Of a stretch of 64,000 nt of DNA, positions 1 through 7,983 are shown piece after piece. Position 1 is the stretch's first letter. Every line of letters starts with the position of its first letter. The position numbers and the translations under genes are program-made. The stretch covers positions 57,499,301 through 57,563,300 of the forward strand of contig CM026554.1 in the NCBI GenBank assembly GCA_015143295.1. Reading direction: 5' to 3'. Below the pieces are notes generated by a model, which was not told the origin of the DNA, did not search any database, and saw only the letters and a list, made by a program, of their open reading frames with translations. This DNA is from Tetracentron sinense. Lineage: Eukaryota; Streptophyta; Magnoliopsida; Trochodendrales; Trochodendraceae.

Positions 1-209
1 TCCTTTGCTACTCTCAATACTACCTCTCTTGGAGATGGTCTAAGAGCCTAACCCGAAAACTTGAGCTTTCTCATCAAGTCTAGCCGCCCTCCTCTACTCT
101 CCCCTCTTCTCTTCTCTTCTCCTCTCCTCTTCTCTTCTCCTTCCTCAACAATTCCAACCTTCTCCGGGATCCAGATCTCTAGCTTGTATGTACTGTGAAG
201 TTTGATAAA
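1..209 (+). other. pyrimidine-rich leader upstream of the SAM synthetase remnant
   Basis: This stretch has no open frame of note. It is dominated by a CT-rich tract around 85-160 made of TCTTC and CTCCT blocks. It leads directly into the broken SAM synthetase coding sequence, so it may be the old 5' UTR copied or duplicated along with it. That link is inference; CT-rich leaders are common in plant genes. Confidence 0.4.
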
Positions 210-497
210 ATAGAGGCCGTCCTATTTACCGAATATGCATGTGAACGAGGGTCACCGGACAAGCTATGCGACTAGATCTCAGAAGCTGTGCTCGATGCTT
301 GTCTCGTTAAGGAACCTGAGAGCAATATTGTCTCTCAATCATGCACTCAGACCAACATGGTCATGGTCTTTGGGGAGATCAAAGCCAAGACCAACTCAGA
401 CTATGAGAAGATTGTGTGTGACACCTACCGTGCAATGGGATTCATTTATGACAATATGAGACTTGATGCTGACAATTGCAAGGTTGTAGTCTTGTAG
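210..497 (+). pseudogene. S-adenosylmethionine synthetase N-terminal fragment, broken
   Basis: The translation matches the N-terminal quarter of plant methionine adenosyltransferase, which makes S-adenosylmethionine from methionine and ATP. Recognisable blocks are SPDKLCD near 255-280, [10 protein letters not shown] near 282-312, [13 protein letters not shown] near 351-390, and [15 protein letters not shown] leading to [10 protein letters not shown] at the end. The usual start ATG-GAG reads ATA-GAG at 210. A three-base difference near 229-233 and a stop after KLCD, where the family has a glutamine, interrupt the frame. Homology stops after about residue 88 of a protein usually near 390 residues. 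It is a dead fragment, either a truncated duplicate or a partial retrocopy; no poly(A) is visible at the break, so I cannot tell which. Confidence 0.85.
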
Positions 498-584
498 TTC
501 TCCTAACAAGCCTGATGAAGAGGTAAGCTTCAAATCTGCTCTCAATCTGTTTTTTAATTTTTTTCAAGAAACAGTGGTTAAATG

Positions 585-724
585 ATCAAATTCGGATAAT
601 TAAACGAATTTGAATTTGGTTTTTTGATATTACTATCCGTCGGATATCGGAGCGGATTCGAATAATAGTTAGGGTTAGTCGGATCGAATTTGGATATAGC
701 ACTATCCGCTCCGTTGACAGCCCT
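585..724. mobile_element. possible end of a hAT-like MITE
   Basis: The segment is rich in TTCGGAT and CGGATAT motifs and ends in GTTGACAGCCCTA. That is the type of terminal sequence seen at the right end of many plant hAT MITEs. No matching left end or 8-bp target duplication was found, so this is at best a partial copy. The flanking 498-584 and 725-938 hold nothing recognisable. Confidence 0.35.
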
Positions 725-938
725 ACTGGTGAAGGGAGATTATACTATATCGCCTAAAACTGTTGCTGCCACTTGGACAAATTGCTCCCGAACGTCAACA
801 ACTTGACCTACTACATTTCCTTGTGCACCAAAAATCTTCCTCTTGGGTCTTGGCCTGAAACCTAGACCCAAGTTTTGTAAAGTCTTTGCAGAAGAAAGCT
901 TAACCCAGCGACTGAACTGTGAGTCCGTTTTGCATGTG

Positions 939-1175
939 CAAATTTTTTTTTGGTAACCAAGCGTTTTCGATCCGAGCCTCTTAGAGCACTCGACTAAATC
1001 CCCTAGGCTCGTGCAAACCCCCTAATCACACTCACTAAAAAAGTAAGGATAAATCCCTGAGGATTGCCAATAACGGAAAGGAATTCGAACTCAAGATCTC
1101 CGCTTCCTGAGGAGTGATCTTGGCCAGCAGTTCAACCATGTGGAATTGGCCAGCAACTCAACCTCTCATTGGTTA
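939..1175 (-). mobile_element. SINE-like element
   Basis: On the minus strand the segment has a tRNA-like head with a box-B-like GAGTTCGAATTCC (plus strand near 1080-1092). It runs about 230 bases and ends in a short poly(A), seen as the T-run at 939-950. That order is typical of tRNA-derived plant SINEs. A clear box A and flanking target duplications were not found. A short GCCAGCA-TCAACC motif is repeated at the head end. Confidence 0.45.
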
Positions 1176-1432
1176 TATAATTAATAGTTTTGCTAATGTA
1201 CCCTCAATTTGTATAGATCAGTGAGTAGCAAACAAAATTAAAGTTAAGGCCCCATTCGGTTGCATTTTCGATTTCTGTTTTATGTTTTTAAAAACAAAAA
1301 TTTGAAAACTTTTATACAAAACATGTTTGGTAAACATGTTTCTGTTTTTAAAAATTAGTAACAGAATTTTTGAAAATCAAGGTAAAAGAAATTTTTTGTT
1401 ACCTATGTTTTTCAAAACAAAAATGGAAAACA

Positions 1433-1800
1433 TGCACCCATTACCACCACCACCCACAATCACCACCACACCACCACCCACAATCATCACCACACCACCA
1501 CCCACAACCACCACCACTGCTACCCACCACCACCACCACCCACAATCACCACCACATTACCCACCACCACCACCACCCACTACCACCACAACAATGCTAC
1601 CACCACCACCACTACCACTACACCGCTACCCACCATCCACAACCACCACTACCCACCACACACCACAACCCCCACCACAATACTACTATCACCACCCACT
1701 CACCACAACCACCATCACACCACCACCCACCACCACACCACTACCACACTACACCAACCATCACCATCACCCACCACCATGCTACACCACCACTATTGCC
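1433..1800 (+). repeat. CCA/CAC-rich simple repeat
   Basis: About 370 bases of imperfect CCA, CAC and ACC triplets. Long open frames across it (Pro/Thr/His runs) are consequences of the composition and not genes. The same motif resumes at about 3222-3250 after an insert, showing that it was once continuous. Confidence 0.9.
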
Positions 1801-1827
1801 CAGGTATTGGACCCTAAAAGGGGAGAA

Positions 1828-1846
1828 GGGGGGGGGGGGGGGGGGG
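1828..1846 (+). repeat. poly(G) run of 19
   Basis: Nineteen consecutive G residues at the junction between the CCA array and the LTR-derived insert. Length is probably unstable and sequencing here is likely unreliable. Confidence 0.9.
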
Positions 1847-1859
1847 AGGATATGGTCAA

Positions 1860-3215
1860 TGGCAAATTAAAATTCTTCCTAATTCCTTAAGTGGAATTTC
1901 AGCTATATAAATTAAAAGAAATTAGAAATTTAGCAATTCTACCAATAATACAAAACAATTAAATATAGAGAAGAGTTAGAGAGATGCAAACACAATGACA
2001 CACGATGTTGTTCACGAGGTTCGGCAACCCGCCTCAAGCTATACCCGCTAGAGGATTTACCAAGATTTATTCCCAATTTTCAATCTTCTTCCGGGTGAAG
2101 ATCAAACCTTGCTAGGGAACAATCCTCCCTAGACTTAGTCCACTTTTCGGGTAGTGACCAAACCTTTACAAAGCTTCCGGCTTCACGGACAAGACTCTCA
2201 TAGGCGTCTTGATTTTACAACCTCTTTGATAAGGGTAGTTTTTGTACTCAGATAATGCTCCTTACGTACAAGAGCTGATAAGTGCTTTTAACACTCTTTA
2301 AAAATCTCCAAAAGATTAGAGTTGAAAAGCTCAAAAACTTGGATTTGGGGATTCTAGGTTATAACTCAATAGATTTGAAATCTAAGTTTTGGAATAATAG
2401 ATTGAATGATTAGAAGTATTGGAGATCTTAAATTTATTCACAAATCAATCATATTTATAGCCTTTGCAAAGATATAGCTATTATAGGCTTATTGGAAAAA
2501 TATGGTCATTAGAAAACTAGTCGTTGGAGTTGTTTCCCGCAAGCAGTCGTCGATGAGTGCAAGAGCACTTCTCAGTCGTCGACGAGTCTAGCTGGAAAAA
2601 ACATAACAATAGCTTTTGCTACTTCACCCGTCGATGAGTGTGAGTTACTCAAACCCACTCATTGACGAGTCCTCTAATTTTTCACAGAAAACTCATATTT
2701 GCTTAACCAAATCGATGTACATGATTTCTATGGTTTTATACTTTATCTTTAACAAGATTTTTATCATGTTTTAAGTCCTTAGAAAGATATTCAATGTGTC
2801 TTAAGGTACCTATAGTCAATCTAAGTAATTGAACAATTCAACCGACCATACTTTGAGGATTTCTTACATAAATTCTAAGTACTCTCAAAGACTAAATAAT
2901 AAACTATAAAACCTTCTTGAGAGTCTTCTTCTTCAACCTTGATCTTTAGTAGATTTCTTCTTTAGCTTCAAGATCCGACTTGGACTTTGTGCATGATCTT
3001 TAATGTGCTCAACTTGATCCAATTTCTTTCTTATGACTTGATTGAGGAATCTTTCTTGTGTAGTTGCATTTTTATCTTTTTGCCTTAGATGATGTGCTAA
3101 TGTTCTTCATAAACTAAATTACACTTAAACTCAATAAAGCATTAGTAACACAAATGTCATTCTATTATTGTGTTATCATCAAAATAAAAAATGTTACCTT
3201 AGGTTAAAAATCTAA
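1860..3215. mobile_element. LTR-retrotransposon-derived non-coding insert (fossil)
   Basis: The segment carries phrases typical of plant LTRs, such as the CACGAGGTTCGGCAACCCGC block near 2013-2032 and GTCGACGAGT-type repeats near 2545-2660. It ends with a GTTATCATCAAAAT block. It holds no coding parts and lies between two halves of one CCA array, so it entered that array. Family is most likely Copia; exact ends are uncertain. Confidence 0.45.
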
Positions 3216-3449
3216 AGGCTAACAACCACCACCACCCACCACTACCACCACCTTGAATTGGAATTATTTAATTATATTTACCAAACATGTTTTTTTGTTT
3301 TTCTTTTTTTAAAACACGTAACATTTTTTAATACCTAACGTGTTTCCTACTTAAAAATTTTGAAAACAAAAAGTTGTTTCCAATTTTTAAAAACAGAAAA
3401 ATAGAAGTGTACAGAAGTGTATATAAACAGCTCCTAAGATTTTTTTTTT

Positions 3450-3560
3450 TTTTGGAACAACCAAGGTTGGATTGCTTAACCCTAGGGATGAGTAAATCTT
3501 AACCATAGTTGATGAGTATTTAAAATTGGGGCATGGACCAATGAGGCCTGCCCATTTCGT
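3450..3560 (+). repeat. dispersed repeat with an AACCCTAGGG-GAGTAA core, copy 1
   Basis: A T-run followed by AACCAAG, then CTTAACCCTAGGGATGAG and TCTTAACCATAGTTGATG. Related copies lie at about 5160-5280 (inverted) and 32225-32385 (direct), with looser echoes near 48540-48580 and 58700-58760. It behaves like a small interspersed repeat of unknown class. Confidence 0.5.
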
Positions 3561-3599
3561 TACAAAATGGGAACCATGGGGACGTTGCACTCTCTATGA

Positions 3600-4365
3600 T
3601 GAGGCACACCGCCATAGATCCGGCTCGTCTGCTTGACTAGCCCATGCTAGGATCACACTTGCCTTTTATTCCCAGCACAACACCTACATTACTCGCGATC
3701 CAATGGCACACGAATAGTTTGAGGTGAAGGGCGAGTGACCCAAAAAATGAGCGCCCAAATTTACTATTCTCCCTCTTCTCTCTCATTTTTCGAATTACAA
3801 TCGACCAAAGTTAATAAGTGTTGATGATGGTTATTGAAAAACTTGATTTATGGGATTTAAATTTAAGAGTATTGTTTATGATCCAATAAAGTAATGACAC
3901 GTGGCTCATTAGACATTCTGATATACTGATAGAAGATAAAATAAGAAGAGAAGAATCGCATTCAAAACTCAAACCTTCTTCAAATCTCCTCTCTCTAATG
4001 ACAGGAAATGTCAAGGCTGTCCCTCTCTATTATTTACTGAGAAAGAGGCGCTTTTGTTTCAGACAAGAGAAATAATCACCTCCACGGTGGTGACGCAAAG
4101 GAAGGCGTCTTGGTAGCCTATTAGTGGACACGTGGCCACTATAGTTGACGGAAAGTTAAGACTTCGTTGTATCCGTTTGAGAAACGGCTAGGAAAAAAAG
4201 AAAAGGAATTAAACTTTGGCTGATTTTTTTTAAAAAAAAAACTCAAACTAGGGTGTCTCTTCACCTTCTCGTGGCTCGGCTGCTCTGCTCCCTTCTCTGC
4301 TCTCTCCATCCCTACCGGAAAACACCATAGATTCTGGTCTCCTCAGGTCTCTCTCTCTCTCTCAC
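3600..4365 (+). repeat. left arm of a long inverted repeat
   Basis: Read in reverse, this matches 15455-16310 over most of its length. Shared landmarks are CCGGCTCGTCTGC, TTTTATTCCCAGCAC, the TCGCGATCCAA block, CACCTCCACGGTGGTGACG, GGACACGTGGCCACTATAG, and the CATCCCTACCGG leader. The middle of the arm (about 3815-4068) is replaced by unrelated sequence that begins like the LTR at 6258. The shared part ends in a CT-rich, 5' UTR-like stretch. It may be a long transposon TIR or an inverted duplication of a promoter region. Confidence 0.8.
3819..3945 (+). mobile_element. fragment related to the 5' end of the 6258-13008 LTR (fossil)
   Basis: It starts TGTTGATGATGGTTATTGAA and follows the first 120 or so bases of the LTR at 6258 and 11340, including the ATAATGACACGTGGCTCA block, but is more diverged. 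It is an older, partial Ty3/gypsy LTR relic inside the left inverted arm. Confidence 0.65.
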
Positions 4366-4425
4366 ACATACACACTCTTGTTTCTCTCTCTCTCACACAT
4401 ACACACTCTTGTTTCTCTCTCTCTC
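4345..4425 (+). repeat. 38-bp tandem duplication, CT and CA rich
   Basis: The unit TCTCTCTCTCTCACACATAC plus CACTCTTGTT occurs twice in direct succession and a third partial CT run follows. It sits at the inner edge of the left inverted arm. Confidence 0.85.
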
Positions 4426-4479
4426 ATGGAATTTTAGTAGGGTGCCGGAATCCACGTCTCTGTATCTCTATCCGTATAA

Positions 4480-4665
4480 AAATTTTCAAGTTTGATTTTC
4501 CTTAAGAGAAATCCATCATCTTCCTATTTTTGAATTTTAAAATCTGTTTATCATATTTTCAAATAAAATGAACTTTCTTTGCTGAGTAATTTTGGCATGG
4601 CATTTTCCTATTTTAAAATCTGTTTATTATTTTTTCAAATGCAATGAACTTTGTTTGCTGAGGTT
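4480..4665 (+). repeat. about 95-bp imperfect tandem duplication
   Basis: A block containing TTTTAAAATCTGTTTAT, then TTTTTCAAAT, then ATGAACTTTCTTTGCTGAG occurs twice with small differences. No coding signal. The rest of 4426-4856 shows no gene, apart from a weak echo near 4795-4850 of the CACCTCC-GGTGACG block of the inverted arms. Confidence 0.7.
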
Positions 4666-4856
4666 TTTTTTTTTTTGCATCTTTGGTTCTTCTATGTGAT
4701 TGAGTTTTTTGCATAATGCTTGGAGTTCTTATTCTCAAGGAAGAGGTAAACGTGATGTTGTAGTTGTTGTGAAAAGTATTATTAATAGGAAAATAATCAC
4801 CTCCTCGGTCGGTGACGTAAGGAGGTGCGTCGCAGGTCCCATTTTAATGCCACATG

Positions 4857-5141
4857 CAGGGGCGGAGCCACATGGAGCCTCGGGGGCTTCAGGCCCCCTG
4901 AAATTTTGGGAATTATTTTTTTTCTATTGTCCTAGTAGGGACATAGCCTGGGATGGCCGGAGCCAGGTGGGACGGGGTGCTCTAGCCCCCCCTCAACTTC
5001 TTAGAAATAAATATATTATTAAAAAATGGACACCAATTGATGTGATGGCCAATGAACTTGACCCTCAAAAAAAAATCGGGAGCTACGCTTCCAAACCCCC
5101 ATTGTTAGCCCCCCTACAAGAGAATCCTGGCTCCGCCCCTG
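4857..5141. mobile_element. hAT-type MITE, 285 bp
   Basis: The termini are perfect inverted repeats CAGGGGCGGAGCCA and TGGCTCCGCCCCTG. Flanking 8-bp sequences GCCACATG (4849-4856) and GCTACATG (5142-5149) differ at one base, which fits the hAT target duplication size. The inside has no transposase; an open frame across it is a by-product. This terminal type is widespread in plants. Confidence 0.9.
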
Positions 5142-5159
5142 GCTACATGTCCCTCTTTT

Positions 5160-5285
5160 AGCTCCATTTAACTATGGTTAAGATTCACTAACTCCTAGGG
5201 TTCATCCATCTACCTTTAGTTTTTAGAAAAATAAAATAATTTTTTTTAACAATAGGAGTTAAAAAAATTAACTAGAGTTCATAAA
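5160..5285 (-). repeat. dispersed AACCCTAGGG-type repeat, copy 2 (inverted)
   Basis: Contains CTATGGTTAAGATTCACTAA and CTCCTAGGGTT, the reverse of the core seen at 3470-3520, followed by an A/T-rich tail. The neighbouring 5286-5750 has no recognisable gene or element. Confidence 0.45.
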
Positions 5286-5754
5286 GCTGAGTTGCCTTTG
5301 TGAGAGCGAGGAGGAATAGCTCATCGTATCTTATTAATAGGAGTATCAAGAGATTTAAATCAGGTTCATATTCCTCGTATCTTTATTGTGGCATCGAATT
5401 ACCATTGTTGATTAAAACCTCATGGTAATACTTAATTTTCCTAAATAAATTTCTATTCCATCTATAGCTTCACTTGGAGGAACTTCTACAACCCATGTAG
5501 ACGACTTTCAGCCTACTAACAATTTAAGAGGTCAATTACCTCCCCCTAGTATTGGTATGTTCAACTCCTAAGTTTATTTATAGCATAGAGACTTAGCAAT
5601 AATAGAAAAATAATAAAAATTGGAAATTTTGTGATTTGCAGATGCATAGGTTCCTCTAACAAAGATTGTGTAACATTTTGCAGGTTAAAGGAAAACCTCA
5701 TATTACTAGAGGAGTTTTTTTTTGTGCAGGATCATGTGGATTGTGGATTGGGGC

Positions 5755-6257
5755 GAGAAGCATAAACGTTATTTACATCTCATGAAAGGATCTTTTTGTA
5801 TAGAAGAATATCATTTTGTATAAGGACCCATCCTATGAACTTATTTACAGATCATCAATGAATATTTTATACAAGAGAGTAAGATTTTGTACAAGATTGG
5901 TATGGATGATTTGTAAGTTCACTAGCCAATCTGTTTTTTGGCTTACAGATCATCACCGTTCGCTAGAATAGTGACTCAATTATCTAAAGGTTTTATTTAT
6001 TTGGTCTGATCCCATATGAAGATTCTCAAATTCAATGGCTAGAATTCACCAGTCAATCTGTTTTTTGGCTTACAGGTTAACCAAGGAGTAAGCATAAACG
6101 TTATTTACATCTCATGAAAGGATCTTTTTGTACAGAAGAATATCATTTTGTATAAGGACCCATCCTATGAACTTATTTCCAGATCATCAATGAATATTTT
6201 ATACAAGAGAGTAAGATTTTGTACAAGATTGGTATGGATGATTTGTAAGTTCACCAG
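5755..6257 (+). repeat. tandem duplication of a 330-bp unit, first copy and start of second
   Basis: The unit beginning AAGCATAAACGTTATTTAC at about 5758 starts again near 6090 with very few differences. The second copy is cut at 6257 by the LTR element and resumes at 13009-13185 (AGTCAATCTGTTTTTTGGC and on). No coding content is seen. The unit contains its own short repeat of the TCAATCTGTTTTTTGGCTTA block. Confidence 0.9.
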
Positions 6258-7938
6258 TGTTGATGATGGTTATTGAAAAGCTTGACTTGTGAAATTTTGA
6301 ATTTAAGAACGTTGTTCATAATTCAATAAAATAATGACACGTGGCTCAATGGACGTTCTAACATATTACACATACTAAAATCTTTTTTTGAGATTTGGTT
6401 AACAGAATTCCATGTTTATCTGATAATGATGATTTTGGTCATTAATGATCAATGATTTTAAGCTCTTATGCTTTTAGTTCATAAAAAGGATTTTGCTCAT
6501 TAATGACAATTTTACCCTTATGTCACTGATGAAAGTTGAAACTATTGCACCTTTAACGCTATTGACACAGATTCAGGTCCTAACGCCTTTGGATATTGTT
6601 TCAGGTTCTAACACCTTCGGATATCATTTCAGGCTCTAACACCTTCGGATATCATTTCAGACTCTAACGCCTTTGGATACTATTTCGAGCTCTAACGCCT
6701 TTGGATGCTGTTTCAGGCTTTTAATGTCTTTGATGTTGATTCAAGCTTCAACGCCTTCTGATATTCTATATGGCTTCAGTGCCTCTTTCTGGCTTTCAAC
6801 GCCTTTCTCATGATGATGGGAGTGGTATGGATTAGTACCCTCCTTGTATACCTTTCTGATGACTTCTGCCAGAAAGAAGATTTGTTTTGTCAGGGGTGAA
6901 CGGTATGGATTGGTACCTCCCCGTGAGAATGAGTGTGGCTGTTTCCCCTCATTACCTATTCCAGTGAAGCATGGATTACTTCCTGGGCTGACAGTCAGGA
7001 AGAAAGCATTGAGGATGGATTTTTCCTCAGTTTCTCTTAAGGCCTGACGGGATGGGTGTCTTCGTCCAACACCTACGATTTCCCTACTGGACTTGAGATA
7101 AGGGATGGGTGTCTTCGTCCAACACCTACGATTTCCCTATTGGACTTGAGATAAGGGATGGGTGTCTTCGTCCAGCACCTACGCTTTCCCTATTGGACTT
7201 GAGATGATTATTAGATGATTATTATCATTATTATTATTATTATTTCTATCATGATTATTACTTTAGAGGAGTGTTGCTGTCTGAACACTAATATATTACC
7301 TCAGTAGGACAGTACACCATGAAAGCGTATGACCCGCTTTCGCGATGTAGTTACCAATTGCTTTTGGGGGAGGATGATGAGTTGTGGTTTGGAGGGCTTA
7401 GATAGAATTTGTTAAAAGATGGATATTGTGAATACCGCTTTTAACCTTTGAAGAATATATCTGAAAGCTTTGGTCATAAAAGCTTAAAGGAGGTATGGTG
7501 ACAAAACGCCTTTATCTTGATGGAATCCAATATTTTCTCTCTAAAAGTCGGTTACAAAAACGGTTATGACAACTGTACAAGTTAGTTACGATTTTTGTTA
7601 ATCACCTATAAATAGAGGTGACCCCTCCTTGTTGAAAGAGAGAGATTTTTCTAATTCCGAGAAGATTTCTTAAAAAATCAGATTTTCAATCAGAATTTAC
7701 AGAGAGAGAAAGTAAAGGATTCATCAAGGAAAAGCATTTTGTCACCACTGTTCTTCATTGTTCTTTCTTCTCTCCCTCTGAATCATTTCCTTCTTTTTTT
7801 TTCCCTTTTTCTTTCTTGTGATCTCTGAATCATTTCTCCCAAAAATAACTCAATTTAGAACGGTCTGGATATCGGATTTAGGCTAGATTGAGGTTGCAGT
7901 AAACCTCATTTCTTCAAGAATCTAAACACCCCTCTACA
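6258..7938 (+). repeat. 5' LTR of the Tat-type element
   Basis: About 1.68 kb, nearly identical to 11340-13008. It contains a 27-bp-period minisatellite at about 6573-6800 (units like CTCTAACGCCTTTGGATA), a 53-bp unit present three times at about 7049-7206 (GGGATGGGTGTCTTCGTCCA), an ATT-rich run near 7205-7260, and a TATA-type promoter near 7603-7620. Confidence 0.95.
7603..7620 (+). promoter_or_regulatory. LTR core promoter, TATA box inside a short palindrome
   Basis: The sequence CACCTATAAATAGAGGTG places a TATAAATA box between CACCT and AGGTG arms. The same 18 bases occur in the 3' LTR at 12674-12691. A GAGAGAGA leader follows about 20 bases later. This is the expected place for the element's own transcription start. 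Confidence 0.7.
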
Positions 7939-7942
7939 TTTT

Positions 7943-7960
7943 TGGCGACTCTGCTGGGGA
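7943..7960 (+). other. primer-binding site of the Tat-type element
   Basis: TGGCGACTCTGCTGGGGA lies four bases after the 5' LTR. This type of site is used by Tat/Ogre relatives and is complementary to the 3' end of a tRNA, probably tRNA-Arg; the tRNA assignment is from memory of the family. Confidence 0.75.
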
Positions 7961-7983
7961 GCTGTAACAATTTTTGAGAGAAA

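Larger units (their letters stand above)
1248..3434. mobile_element. PIF/Harbinger-like non-autonomous TIR element, interrupted
   Basis: The left end reads GGCCCCATTCGGTTGC and continues into a TTTCTGTTTT block. The right end, read on the other strand, starts GGAGCTGTTTATATACAC and leads into a similar TTCTGTTTTT block. Both ends are followed outward by TAA (1245-1247 and 3435-3437), the 3-bp target duplication typical of PIF/Harbinger. The termini are only partly complementary, so the element is old or the pairing is partly coincidental. No transposase frame is present. The interior is a CCA/CAC-rich array that a later insert has split. Confidence 0.5.

Noticed and set aside
1080-1092. Box-B-like motif as a possible tRNA gene
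   Set aside because: No acceptor stem or box A at the right distance; a SINE head fits better.
1327-1890. Two overlapping long open frames rich in Pro, Thr and His
   Set aside because: They are produced by the CCA/CAC simple repeat; more than one frame is open, and no conserved domain is present.
6844-7047. Open frame repeated at 11926-12129
   Set aside because: It lies in the LTRs at the same offset in both copies and has no domain; chance frame in LTR U3.
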